A stretch of DNA of 47,222 nt from Bacteroidaceae bacterium. Lineage in GTDB: Bacteria; Bacteroidota; Bacteroidia; Bacteroidales; Bacteroidaceae. The notes under the pieces were generated by a model. That model worked only from the letters and a program-made list of their open reading frames with translations, was not told where the DNA came from and searched no databases. Both the position numbers and the translations under genes were made by a program. Below are positions 27,785-36,122 of the stretch, piece by piece. The stretch lies in the NCBI GenBank assembly GCA_017556585.1, contig JAFYMP010000081.1:1-47222 (forward strand). The letters are read 5' to 3'. Every line of letters begins with the position of its first letter. Position 1 is the stretch's first letter.

Positions 27785-28783
27785 ATGAAGATTATTGATA
27801 ATTGTCCGCTAAAAGAGAGGCATACATTCGGCATGGATGTAAAGGCTGACCGACTGATAGAGTTCGCTAACGAAGATGAACTTAAGAGTGCATTGACAGG
27901 TGCTGTCAAACCATTGTTGTTTATGGGCGGTGGCAGCAATCTGCTTTTTCTGAACAATTTTGCAGGCACTGTTTTTCATTCAGTTATTGATGATATTGAC
28001 ATAGTTGCGGAAGACGATAACTCAGTATCTGTGCGTGTGGGTTCGGGCGTTGTGTGGGACGATTTTGTAGCCTACTGTGTAGAAAAAGGTTGGTGGGGAG
28101 TGGAAAATCTCTCTCTTATTCCGGGCGAAGTAGGGGCAAGTGCGGTACAAAACATAGGTGCATACGGAGTAGAGGTTAAAGATGTACTGCAGAACATTGA
28201 AGCCATATCTGTAGATGATTTGTCTAAACGCATATTTACAAATGAAGAATGTAATTATGGCTATCGCGATAGCATTTTTAAGAATAGTTTGAAAGGTAAA
28301 TATGTGATTACATACGTTACATATCGTCTTTCTAAAATAGCAAATCCTAACATAGGCTACGGTGCATTAAAGAGTGTGCTTACAGAAAACCCATCGCTAC
28401 AAGAGATAAGAGATGCAATAATAACAGTTCGTAATTCCAAACTACCGGATCCAAAGGTATATGGTAATGCCGGCAGTTTCTTTATGAATCCAGTCATTCC
28501 TATGGAACAGTTTGTTGAATTACAAAGCAGATATCCGGAAATTCCATCTTATCCCGCATCGGAAGGCTATATTAAAGTACCGGCAGGCTGGCTTATAGAA
28601 AAGAGCGGATGGAAAGGAAAATCGTTAGGAAATGCTGCCGTTTATGAGAAACAGGCTTTGGTACTTATAAACAGAGGCGGAGCTACCGGAATGGAGGTTA
28701 AACATCTGGCAGATACTGTAATTGCAGATGTTCAGAAGATATTTGGCATAACATTACATGCAGAAGTAAATTATATAGAATGA
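27785..28783 (+). CDS. murB: UDP-N-acetylenolpyruvoylglucosamine reductase
   Basis: 332 residues. FAD-binding signature LFMGGGSNLLFL, then IPGEVGASAVQNIGAYGVEVKDVL and YRDSIFKNSLKGKYVITYVTYRL. The substrate-site Ser is in GNAGSFFMNPVI, and the late WLIEKSGWKGKSLGNAAVYEKQALVLINRG is also typical. The length and arrangement fit the E. coli-like type I enzyme. It makes UDP-MurNAc for peptidoglycan in the cytoplasm. The next gene starts within its stop codon (ATGA at 28780-28783), indicating coupled translation. Confidence 0.95.
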   Translation: MKIIDNCPLKERHTFGMDVKADRLIEFANEDELKSALTGAVKPLLFMGGGSNLLFLNNFAGTVFHSVIDDIDIVAEDDNSVSVRVGSGVVWDDFVAYCVEKGWWGVENLSLIPGEVGASAVQNIGAYGVEVKDVLQNIEAISVDDLSKRIFTNEECNYGYRDSIFKNSLKGKYVITYVTYRLSKIANPNIGYGALKSVLTENPSLQEIRDAIITVRNSKLPDPKVYGNAGSFFMNPVIPMEQFVELQSRYPEIPSYPASEGYIKVPAGWLIEKSGWKGKSLGNAAVYEKQALVLINRGGATGMEVKHLADTVIADVQKIFGITLHAEVNYIE

Positions 28784-29538
28784 AGATAACATTTTTAGGC
28801 ACAGGAACATCTATTGGCGTACCGGAGATGCGTTGCGGTTGTGCTGTATGTACATCGCAGAACCCAAAAGACATCAGATTGAGAACATCGGTTTTAATAG
28901 AAGATGACCATACTCATGTTCTGATAGATTGCGGACCCGATTTTCGTGCGCAGATGCTGCATCATAAAGTGGATACAATTGATGCGGTATTGGTAACACA
29001 CGAACATTACGACCATGTAGGCGGTATAGACGATTTGCGTCCGTACAGCTTTGTAAAGACGCTTCCTGTATATGCCGAAAAGTTTGTTATAGAACATCTT
29101 CTACAACGCATTCCATACTGTTTTGGCAGTAATAAATATCCGGGTACACCACAATTGGAACTCATGGAGATTGAGGCAGGCAAATCATTCAGTGTAGGTT
29201 CGTTGGATATACTGCCTATCCGTGTAATGCACGGAAAACTGCCTATATTGGGTTACAGAATAGGATCTATGGCTTTCATTACCGATATGAAGAGTATAGA
29301 CGATACGCAGGTTGCACTTCTGAAAGATCTGGATTTGCTAATAGTAAATGCTCTGCATACCAAAGAACATCCTACACACCAGAATTTGATGCAGGCAATT
29401 AACTTTGCTGAACGCGTGGGGGCCAAAGAGACCTGGTTTGTACACATGAGTCACAGGGTAGGGCTGCACGATTTTGTGGATGCCCGTTTACCAAAACACA
29501 TCCACCTGGCTTACGATGGATGTGTTCTGAATATCTGA
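28780..29538 (+). CDS. MBL-fold metallohydrolase, PhnP/ElaC-like
   Basis: 252 residues. The N-terminal MKITFLGTGTSIGVPEMRCGCAVCTSQNPKDIRLRTSVLIE has the pattern of PhnP-like phosphodiesterases, which bind an extra metal with Cys/His near the start. The metal motif VTHEHYDHVGGIDDLRPY (HxHxDH) and DCGPDFR, HLAYDGC complete the metallo-beta-lactamase fold. The substrate is unknown; cyclic or RNA phosphodiesters are acted on by related enzymes. It is translationally coupled to murB through ATGA, an arrangement I believe is common in Bacteroidales but cannot verify here. Confidence 0.85.
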   Translation: MKITFLGTGTSIGVPEMRCGCAVCTSQNPKDIRLRTSVLIEDDHTHVLIDCGPDFRAQMLHHKVDTIDAVLVTHEHYDHVGGIDDLRPYSFVKTLPVYAEKFVIEHLLQRIPYCFGSNKYPGTPQLELMEIEAGKSFSVGSLDILPIRVMHGKLPILGYRIGSMAFITDMKSIDDTQVALLKDLDLLIVNALHTKEHPTHQNLMQAINFAERVGAKETWFVHMSHRVGLHDFVDARLPKHIHLAYDGCVLNI

Positions 29539-29544
29539 TTCGGT

Positions 29545-32500
29545 TTATCTTACATTCTCTTTCAGAGTATCGCTTATTACCTTCTTCATCTGCAAGGTAC
29601 GCTCTTCTGCCAGACCTCGTTTTTCAGGTTTGAACATCTTCTTGTATTGGCATTTGCCAACCTTGATATGTTTCAGTGGCTTTTCTGCAATGTCGTTAAG
29701 CGAACCACCAACATTTACACCTAATCTTATAGGTAGCGGGCAGTCGGTCAGTGAAACGTGATAATTGCAATCCAGATCCTTGTTTATATTGTGACGTCCT
29801 GCTATAACTGCCTGATATTTGTCCATGTGAATCAGGAACGGATACAGATCTACTTTGTTACGCAATACCTGCATTTCAACTGACATACTGTCTATCTTGT
29901 TTTCTGCATTCTTGCTCATTAGCAGTTTGCGCTTTATGCCGTCAAACACTTCACTGTCCATAATTACCAAATCTTTACCCTCTATGGCTGCTGCACCTAT
30001 AAGAGTAGGCATTTTTGGCATATAGTCGGCTTTCAGATTTGTTTCTGCAGCCAGATGGAACTGTGCTTCGCCATCGAACGATTTCAACATAGGAACAATG
30101 GAATCGATAGATGGAATAAGGTCTATCAATTCATCAATCTGAATATCCAGCAGGTGGAAATCCAACCCTACATAGAGATCGTCGCGGGCAGGTGTCTCGT
30201 ATATGGCAGTGAGCTGCATTTCGGCAGAATTTGATGAGAAACCAAGTTCCTGAAGCACTATAACTCCATCGCGAATAGTAACATCGCCACCTACATTATT
30301 GAATGTATGGTCGTTGAAATTGATTTCAGAAAGATTAGTGTATAGTGTCAAATCTATGCCTTCAGGTACCATGAATGGATCTGCTATAGTAACTGTATCG
30401 CTGCCGGCAGATTCTGTTACGGTTACACTGCTTATGGTATCTGCGCTTTCTGATGATACGGTAAAGTCGTTTATCAGTGCAAGCAGTTCTGTTACATCGG
30501 CATAATCGGATTCCAAGAATAGTTCACCGGTCAGCATGCCGGTCTTTTCTACGTATGCACCTATATTATATACATTACCCCACAGCATAATATCTGAATT
30601 GCCTATCTGCAAACGGCTGTCGTTAATATTGAACTGACCAAGAGAGAAGTCAAGTTCCAGATATGGCATCTCTACAGGCTCTTTCAGCAGATCTAAGCTG
30701 GCATCTTCCATGCTTAACTGCAGAACAGGATTCCACTGCAACAGCAGATCCTCTTTTGTATCGTCATAGACAGCCATTGCAAGCAGTGATGTTATACCTG
30801 TCTGTGCCGATAGCATACTACCCATACCTGCATTCAGTTTGTCATAATCCAGATTTACCATTAACATGGTTTTATTGTTGTTTGGCGATACTGTAGCACT
30901 TAGTGCGGCATTCTCTGTATATAGATTCATGGTGTCCATAGATGCCTTTAGCATGGCTACATTGATATCTGCTTTTGCCGATATGGCTGTTATGGTATCC
31001 ATAAAGTCGGCTACCTCTATTTCTGCCACAAAGTCATTCATATATGCATCAATATTTGTGGAATCTATCATCTTTGCATTCAAATCTGTTGCCTTAAGCG
31101 TAATGTCTGCTGACACCTTACTGTTCTGACTGCCGGGGTAGGTTATACCTGCCCATACAAAGCCTGATTCAGCAAATATGGAATCGTTATAAGCAGCATC
31201 CAGATTGGTTAACGCAAGTATGGCGTTGGCTTTGTTAAGCATCATTTCACCGTTAGCAAGTATTCCGCCATCAATATCGATTTTTGTGTCCATCAATGCC
31301 TCCAGCTTTATACCTTCTACCAGATATTTTAAAGATTCGGGAATCATCTCCATTAGCGATATCATATCTACGCTATGCATCTCAATATTGGCATTGCCTT
31401 TTATATCGCCATTGCTGATTAAGTTTGCATTTGCACTAAAATTCAGACATTTATCTATGGCTTTTACGTATGCTCTGTTTATGGCAATGTTTGTAATGGC
31501 TGTATCTGCCACAACAGGCAGAGAAACAGAGATAGGCCAGTTGTTTACGTATGTATCGCCATCAAGTGCAAAATGGAGTGATGATGTAGCAAGATAGGGG
31601 TTTGCTGTGATTTTGTCATCTTTAAGCGACAAATCTGTTACAAAAGACAAATCTTTCAAATTAGCAGCCATTGGTGCTGCACCACCCATATTGAACTGAA
31701 TACCATCTCCTTTTGCCGATAGTGAACCGCTTATGTTATTCATATCCTGATTTGTTGCGGCCAACATATCTACGTTCAGAGCGGAAACAGCAGCGTTTAT
31801 ATCGCCATTAACCGAATCCTGCATCTGTACATCCAGATTTGAAAGTGCAAATTTCAGATTATCGGCATTTATCATCTCTTCGTTTATGGTAACATCTGCA
31901 ACACTCATCAGGAATTCTTCAAGAGAGGCTGATATGCCATCTGCATTGAAGTTTACAGATTCACCATTGACAATTGCATTGAGTTGAATATTTCCGTTTG
32001 ATGTCTGATAAACAGCATTGTTTATGGTCATTCCGGTATTTTTTAGCGATGCATTCATATCATCTATGGCAGCTGCTATAAGTGATGTATTCAGATTACC
32101 GCCCAATGTTATTTTTTCGGCATCCATTTTTGCATTGCCTCTAAATTCTATACCATCTATAGATGCGTCTATTGACGTGGAATCGGCTATCTGTGCAACA
32201 ATTTTATCTATGCCTGCATTGATTGATGCATGCATATCTGTGCCGTCCAATATGCCACTTACATCTATTCCAAGTCCATCTATTGATGCGCTTATATTTG
32301 ACTGATTATCAATATATGTAGCACTGATGTTTTGAAGTCTTATCTGTCTTAAATCTACATATAGTTCAAAATCGGTCGATGCTTCTGTTTCTTCAGGCTC
32401 TATAACGGCTACTGCAGAATCGGCAGGCAAGAATATATCCAAATTGGTTGCTCCGCTTTCCGATATAAAGAGGTTTGCCTGTAAATCGTTTGTAAAGAGG

Positions 32501-32853
32501 TGTTCTACTATTATTTTACGCTCTTTTAAAAGCGCTTTCATATCTACAAAGGTATAGAATGTACCACTATGCAGTAGAGTATCCGAAGCAGACTCTTCCA
32601 TTTCATCAAAAACTGTAAGGCCATAGAATTCAAATGCCAGGAACGGGTAAGAACTAACTAAAGAGAGTCCCACTTTATCTACCTCTGCATTGCAAGGAAG
32701 ATATTTATCTATCACCTGATTGGCAGTCTTGGTTAGTCTTTTGGGAGAAAAAACAGTCCAAGAGAGTAACAAGAATATAACTATTATCACACCCAAGATG
32801 GATGCTAATGTTATACCGCCTATTTTAAGTGTTTTCTTTACAGCTTTGTTCAT
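29545..32853 (-). CDS. AsmA-like outer-membrane biogenesis protein
   Basis: 1102 residues. A single N-terminal membrane helix (about residues 10-35, VKKTLKIGGITLASILGVIIVIFLLLSW) is followed by SPKRLTKTANQVIDKYLPCNAEVDKVGLSLVSSYPFLAFEFYGLTV, the usual AsmA-family opening. The rest is a long series of repetitive beta-strands rich in Ala/Asp/Asn (IDASIDGIEF, INAAVSALNVDML and similar), as expected for a repeating-beta-groove bridge protein. AsmA-family proteins span the periplasm and are thought to carry phospholipids to the outer membrane. It follows the small lipoprotein gene by 2 bp and probably shares its promoter. The 3' end lies 6 bases from the convergent MBL gene. Confidence 0.85.
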   Translation of the reverse strand: MNKAVKKTLKIGGITLASILGVIIVIFLLLSWTVFSPKRLTKTANQVIDKYLPCNAEVDKVGLSLVSSYPFLAFEFYGLTVFDEMEESASDTLLHSGTFYTFVDMKALLKERKIIVEHLFTNDLQANLFISESGATNLDIFLPADSAVAVIEPEETEASTDFELYVDLRQIRLQNISATYIDNQSNISASIDGLGIDVSGILDGTDMHASINAGIDKIVAQIADSTSIDASIDGIEFRGNAKMDAEKITLGGNLNTSLIAAAIDDMNASLKNTGMTINNAVYQTSNGNIQLNAIVNGESVNFNADGISASLEEFLMSVADVTINEEMINADNLKFALSNLDVQMQDSVNGDINAAVSALNVDMLAATNQDMNNISGSLSAKGDGIQFNMGGAAPMAANLKDLSFVTDLSLKDDKITANPYLATSSLHFALDGDTYVNNWPISVSLPVVADTAITNIAINRAYVKAIDKCLNFSANANLISNGDIKGNANIEMHSVDMISLMEMIPESLKYLVEGIKLEALMDTKIDIDGGILANGEMMLNKANAILALTNLDAAYNDSIFAESGFVWAGITYPGSQNSKVSADITLKATDLNAKMIDSTNIDAYMNDFVAEIEVADFMDTITAISAKADINVAMLKASMDTMNLYTENAALSATVSPNNNKTMLMVNLDYDKLNAGMGSMLSAQTGITSLLAMAVYDDTKEDLLLQWNPVLQLSMEDASLDLLKEPVEMPYLELDFSLGQFNINDSRLQIGNSDIMLWGNVYNIGAYVEKTGMLTGELFLESDYADVTELLALINDFTVSSESADTISSVTVTESAGSDTVTIADPFMVPEGIDLTLYTNLSEINFNDHTFNNVGGDVTIRDGVIVLQELGFSSNSAEMQLTAIYETPARDDLYVGLDFHLLDIQIDELIDLIPSIDSIVPMLKSFDGEAQFHLAAETNLKADYMPKMPTLIGAAAIEGKDLVIMDSEVFDGIKRKLLMSKNAENKIDSMSVEMQVLRNKVDLYPFLIHMDKYQAVIAGRHNINKDLDCNYHVSLTDCPLPIRLGVNVGGSLNDIAEKPLKHIKVGKCQYKKMFKPEKRGLAEERTLQMKKVISDTLKENVR

Positions 32854-32855
32854 AA

Positions 32856-33227
32856 TTACTTAGTGTATGTGTATTTGGTTCTTGATGGATCGTTCTGGTC
32901 GTACCATACCAGTTTGTTGGCAGACAGTGACTCTATAACGTATGTCTCTATGGCTGCCACATTTACTCCGGAACCTTTTACAGTTATATCTAAATACTGG
33001 TCTGAAAGTGTCCAGGTGTATGTTTTGCCATCGCCATTTGTATCTCTGTAGCTGCCTGAATGGTCTTGGTTGAAGGTGTAGTAGAAACCACCTTCGTAAT
33101 CGGCACAGTACCATGTGCCGTACAGTAGTTCCTCTTCAAATTCTGTTTTGGCACAACCTGCAAACAGCGCCATCACACACACCATCACTGCCCATAACCT
33201 AAATATCTTTTTCTTTGTTCTGTTCAT
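32856..33227 (-). CDS. small lipoprotein, lipocalin-like
   Basis: 123 residues from the ATG at 33227 (MNRTKKKIFRLWAVMVCVMALFAGC, lipobox ending at Cys25); an ATG at 33239 would add four residues. The mature part (LLYGTWYCADYEGGFYYTFNQDHSGSYRDTNGDGKTYTWTLSDQYLDITV) resembles Bacteroidota lipocalin-like domains with their GTW and repeated beta-strands; exact family uncertain. It is first in a two-gene unit with the AsmA-like gene 2 bp downstream. Confidence 0.75.
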   Translation of the reverse strand: MNRTKKKIFRLWAVMVCVMALFAGCAKTEFEEELLYGTWYCADYEGGFYYTFNQDHSGSYRDTNGDGKTYTWTLSDQYLDITVKGSGVNVAAIETYVIESLSANKLVWYDQNDPSRTKYTYTK

Positions 33228-33271
33228 ATTCTGTCTCATTCTATTCTGTAATTAATGTTCGTTTTAAACCA

Positions 33272-33302
33272 CAAAGGTAATATAGTTTTTCGTGGCTGTC
33301 AA
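33272..33302 (-). promoter_or_regulatory. promoter of the lipoprotein-AsmA unit
   Basis: Minus-strand TTG (33302-33300), exactly 20 bases, then TACCTTTG (33279-33272), a perfect TAnnTTTG. One of the best consensus matches in the window; it serves as an internal reference for judging the other promoter calls. Confidence 0.7.
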
Positions 33303-33310
33303 ATTCAATC

Positions 33311-34303
33311 CTATTTTAACATAAAACAACGGTAACTGAAAGATAACCAATAATGCTTTTGTAGTTCTGCCGATAAGAAAGATCTGCTTAGCATTTCTTT
33401 AACCAACGGTTGTTCTATCGTAAACATATCTATTTCCTGTTTTATTACTCTGTTTGGTAGTCCAATACGTCTTCCAAATTCTTCAAAATCGGCACGGCTT
33501 ACAGTGTGAGTATCTGTAAAAGTCATTCCCTCCTTAAATAATCCTTTGTCAAGTGCGAAAATCCTAGGTTGACGCAGTTGTAACGATGTATTTATAAGGT
33601 CGTAAGCTGGAGATAAACGATACTCTCCATTACGTTCTAAAAGCGAAAAGTTTTTCAGATGTGCATCGTCATTAAGAGTAACAAAGTTAAATAATATCAA
33701 TCTGAAGAATCTGCGAATATCCACCAAAGCAGCTTTTGTGTATTTGTGAATAATTTCTGCGCAATCTTCGTAACTGGCTTTATCATACTTATAATTTGAT
33801 CCTCCATTATCTTTTGTATAGCCCATTAACGCGGCAAAATCTTCCTGTTTATATTTGCCATTTTTATGAACATCAAAACGACGGGTTATATATGCCGGTG
33901 TACCATCTTCAAAAAAACATAACGCATTAGCAGCTGTCTTAATTCCATATACTTGAGATGCAATCTGCATAGTGACATGTTCGTTTGCGGCGCAATAATC
34001 TCTGTTGATGATGTTATAGCTTGTAGGACGAGGCTTCAATATAAAAGTTCCTGTTTCTCCTTTACGGGCATATCGCATTACATTGTTATCTACCACAACA
34101 GAAAATTTGGGTTGTGCTCCCGAAAGCGATATACGACCTATATTACTGATAGCATCGTTGGCTTGAATTGTATCGGTTTCAGGATTTGGACCGGAAAATA
34201 TATGCGATACTGTTTTACAATTAAATAACGCCTTACACGCTGTTGGCGAATAGGTGGTAAAGCCCTCTTGTAGTGTTGAGGGGCAAATGTTTAGTTCTTT
34301 CAT
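33311..34303 (-). CDS. hipT: HipT-like Ser/Thr kinase toxin (HipA C-terminal domain)
   Basis: 330 residues from the ATG at 34303, which overlaps the stop of the preceding gene as ATGA. It has the HipA kinase fold without the N-terminal subdomain. A regulatory-loop motif RISLSGAQPKF holds Ser59 and Ser61, the place where HipA and HipT kinases autophosphorylate. FILKP holds the probable ATP-binding Lys. The catalytic loop LNDDAHLKNFSLL contains Asp213 and the conserved Asn, and SPAYDLINTSL the metal-binding Asp. Known HipA targets GltX and HipT targets TrpS, in both cases stopping translation. The order B-S-T with three separate genes matches the HipBST type. The target here cannot be read from sequence. 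Confidence 0.85.
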   Translation of the reverse strand: MKELNICPSTLQEGFTTYSPTACKALFNCKTVSHIFSGPNPETDTIQANDAISNIGRISLSGAQPKFSVVVDNNVMRYARKGETGTFILKPRPTSYNIINRDYCAANEHVTMQIASQVYGIKTAANALCFFEDGTPAYITRRFDVHKNGKYKQEDFAALMGYTKDNGGSNYKYDKASYEDCAEIIHKYTKAALVDIRRFFRLILFNFVTLNDDAHLKNFSLLERNGEYRLSPAYDLINTSLQLRQPRIFALDKGLFKEGMTFTDTHTVSRADFEEFGRRIGLPNRVIKQEIDMFTIEQPLVKEMLSRSFLSAELQKHYWLSFSYRCFMLK

Positions 34304-34626
34304 AGATTTATAGGTTTTATAGTTATTGCTCCAATGGTATCGAATTGACAAGTTGCTAATAAAATGCCAAAATCATCTTCTGCATCTATATGTAGAAGTT
34401 GTGATTGTATTTGTCTGTTTTCTCCTTCTGACAGCATATTTGAGAATACAGAAAATAGGTAGGACGAATGATATGGTTCTGATTGTAATGGAAGTGTAAG
34501 ACTTACCGGTTCACACTTATCACTTAACAGATATGCCTTATCATAGATGAAAGTGTATTCACCCTTATCGTTTTCTGAAAGAGTGCCAACTTTAAGGTTG
34601 TGCAGATATACTTCGCATTGTCTCAT
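34300..34626 (-). CDS. hipS: HipS-like protein (HipA N-terminal subdomain as a separate gene)
   Basis: 108 residues. The sequence (CEVYLHNLKVGTLSENDKGEYTFIYDKAYLLSDKCEPVSLTLPLQSEPYHSSYLFSVFSNMLSEGENRQ) matches the N-terminal subdomain of HipA, as in the TIGR03071 family. In the HipBST modules of E. coli O127 type, the equivalent small protein HipS, not HipB, neutralises the kinase. Four bases separate it from hipB and its TGA overlaps the ATG of hipT. The antitoxin role is inferred from family and order. Confidence 0.8.
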   Translation of the reverse strand: MRQCEVYLHNLKVGTLSENDKGEYTFIYDKAYLLSDKCEPVSLTLPLQSEPYHSSYLFSVFSNMLSEGENRQIQSQLLHIDAEDDFGILLATCQFDTIGAITIKPINL

Positions 34627-34630
34627 ATAT

Positions 34631-34828
34631 TCAATCCTTTATCTTTGCGCTGATTTTTAAACCAAGAACATTGCAAATAGAGAGTAGGGTTTCAATTCTG
34701 GGGTTTCCTGTTCCGCGTTCCACAGCAACCACAGTATTTATACTAACATTTGCTAAATCGGCCAGTTCTTGTTGAGTTATTTGAAGAACCTGCCTGCGTC
34801 GCTTTATTTCCATCCCCAACTCCTTCAT
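34631..34828 (-). CDS. hipB: HipB-like XRE-family DNA-binding protein
   Basis: 65 residues from the ATG at 34828. The frame is open to an ATG at 34870, but that lies upstream of the -7 box of the promoter and cannot be the start of this transcript; an ATG at 34813 is a further option. A Cro/C1-type helix-turn-helix is clear: MEIKRRRQVLQITQQELADLANVSINTVVAVERGTGNPRIETLLSICNVLGLKI. It should repress its own operon by binding the palindrome at 34892. First gene of the three-gene hip module. Confidence 0.85.
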   Translation of the reverse strand: MKELGMEIKRRRQVLQITQQELADLANVSINTVVAVERGTGNPRIETLLSICNVLGLKISAKIKD

Positions 34829-34854
34829 TTTCGCAATATATTGGTAATTCTCCG

Positions 34855-34885
34855 CAAAAATAGCAATCAATTTTGAAAATTACAA
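34855..34885 (-). promoter_or_regulatory. promoter of the hipBST-like module
   Basis: Minus-strand TTG (34885-34883), exactly 20 bases, TATTTTTG (34862-34855): a perfect match to TTG-N20-TAnnTTTG. Transcription should start near 34850, which decides the hipB start codon. Confidence 0.7.
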
Positions 34886-34891
34886 CCAAAT

Positions 34892-34907
34892 TCACACTAT
34901 ATTGTGA
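34892..34907. promoter_or_regulatory. palindromic operator candidate for HipB
   Basis: TCACACTATATTGTGA is a 16-base palindrome with one mismatched pair. It sits just upstream of the hipB -33 box and within the 58-100 bp gap to the recombinase gene, so a bound repressor could affect both directions. Confidence 0.5.
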
Positions 34908-34928
34908 TTTTTAATAATATATACAGCT

Positions 34929-35837
34929 ATGAGTAGAAAGAGAATAGGATTTATGAAATTTATGAATGTTCAGATAGAGCAGTTAAAGAGTGCAAACAGA
35001 TTTGGAACAGCTAAAAACTACCAGAAGTGTCTGAAAAGCTTTTCCACATTCTTAAAGGGTAGGGATGTAGCAGTATCGGCAGTAAATAAAGAACTAATAT
35101 GGCAATACAATACATACCTTATAAATAAAGGGTTGGTAAAAAACTCCATATCGTTCTACATGAGAATACTGCGAACCGTGTATAATCAAGCAGTAAAACA
35201 GAAATTTGTAACACAAAGCCATCCCTTTGCTGATGTTTATACCGGTATAGACCAGACCAGAAAACGTGCAGTTCCGGAAATAGTAGTCAAGGAGCTGAAA
35301 AACCTGAATCTTGATAACAACCCGGAACTCAGTTTGGCTCGAGACCTTTTTATCTTCAGCTATTGTTGCAGAGGAATGTCGTTCGTTGATGTAGCATTTC
35401 TAAAAAAGAACGATATAAAAGATGGAGTAATATGCTACAAACGAAAGAAAACGGGACAACTTATGATGGTAAAGATAGAACCTTGTATAAAAGCAATTAT
35501 GGAACGTTATAACCGTAACAGTTCCATCTATGTGTTTCCGATTCTTAAGTCGGTTGAATACAGTAAAGCATTCAGAGAGTATCAGTCGGCAATAAATATC
35601 TATAACCGAAATCTACGCAGACTTTCAGTGACGTTACGGTTAGAGAGTACACTTACATCATACACTGCTCGCCACAGTTGGGCTACTGCTGCACGGAAAC
35701 ACAATATACCAATTTCAGTAATCAGTGCCGGGATGGGGCATACTTCGGAACAAACCACCCGTATCTATCTTGCAATGTTGGAAAATATCGTCATTGACAA
35801 TGCCAATCAGACCATTTTAAACGGATTAGGTGTTTAG
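34929..35837 (+). CDS. tyrosine recombinase, probable DNA invertase
   Basis: 302 residues. An N-terminal SAM-like DNA-binding domain (about 10-105) precedes the catalytic domain with Arg148 (CCRGMSF), Lys173/174 region, Arg248 (TARHSWAT), His271 (MGHTS) and Tyr280 (TRIYLAML). The first His of the usual HxxR box is replaced by Tyr/Ser, as in many Bacteroidota integrases. It lacks an Arm-binding extension and has the size of the local invertases that flip promoters in Bacteroides. The context is decisive: its stop codon TAG lies inside the left 22-bp inverted repeat, so inversion leaves the protein unchanged. It is divergent from hipB. It is most likely the enzyme that flips the neighbouring segment. 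Confidence 0.88.
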   Translation: MSRKRIGFMKFMNVQIEQLKSANRFGTAKNYQKCLKSFSTFLKGRDVAVSAVNKELIWQYNTYLINKGLVKNSISFYMRILRTVYNQAVKQKFVTQSHPFADVYTGIDQTRKRAVPEIVVKELKNLNLDNNPELSLARDLFIFSYCCRGMSFVDVAFLKKNDIKDGVICYKRKKTGQLMMVKIEPCIKAIMERYNRNSSIYVFPILKSVEYSKAFREYQSAINIYNRNLRRLSVTLRLESTLTSYTARHSWATAARKHNIPISVISAGMGHTSEQTTRIYLAMLENIVIDNANQTILNGLGV

Positions 35838-35852
35838 TTCATTTTAGAGAAC
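35831..35852. repeat. left inverted repeat (IRL), 22 bp
   Basis: Perfect reverse complement of 36101-36122 over 22 bases (begins TGTTTAGTTC, ends TTTAGAGAAC). It contains the last coding bases and the TAG stop of the recombinase gene. Confidence 0.95.
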
Positions 35853-36100
35853 CAAACAACCGCAAAACTAAAGAAAAACCATTTAATAATCAATAGATTT
35901 TTTTAGAAATTTTATAAATAAATTTCCGTTTGACATATCTATAGCAAGGTTTTTAGTTAAATAATATTTACATAACACTAATTGAGTATAAAATTATTAT
36001 ATGTACCGCAATGTTCCAATGTCTATAAACCAACATTATAATCAGATGCACCAATTCAACATAATATCCATAATCACAATAAATTACAAATCCCTGTAGT
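35853..36100. other. invertible promoter segment (248 bp), apparently OFF
   Basis: AT-rich segment without a gene, bounded by perfect 22-bp inverted repeats beside a tyrosine recombinase. Its one strong promoter (35863-35893) points left, away from the 18-gene run at 36240. I found no comparable promoter pointing right in this orientation. After inversion the promoter would read through the right repeat and the 117-bp leader into the run. This matches the established design of phase-variable promoters in Bacteroides. Confidence 0.85.
35863..35893 (-). promoter_or_regulatory. promoter inside the invertible segment, pointing away from the operon
   Basis: On the minus strand TTG (35893-35891), exactly 20 bases, then TAGTTTTG (35870-35863), a perfect TAnnTTTG. 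In this orientation it would make RNA antisense to the 3' end of the recombinase gene; inverted, it drives the downstream genes. Confidence 0.75.
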
Positions 36101-36122
36101 GTTCTCTAAAATGAACTAAACA
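36101..36122. repeat. right inverted repeat (IRR), 22 bp
   Basis: Begins GTTCTCTAAA and ends TGAACTAAACA; perfect reverse complement of 35831-35852. Identity stops at both edges, so the repeat is exactly 22 bp. Confidence 0.95.

Noticed and set aside
27694-27969. 91-codon minus-strand frame across the pheS-murB gap
   Set aside because: It overlaps murB antisense and both divergent promoters; the sequence has no family likeness.
29545-32853. Several long open frames antisense to the AsmA-like gene (for example 31205-31597)
   Set aside because: They are shadow frames caused by the repetitive Ala/Ser/Asp coding pattern; no recognisable product and no promoter or start context.
35930-35975. Rightward promoter inside the invertible segment (TTTG, then TAGTTAAA)
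   Set aside because: The -7 box matches the consensus poorly, while the leftward promoter in the same segment is perfect; the OFF reading was kept.
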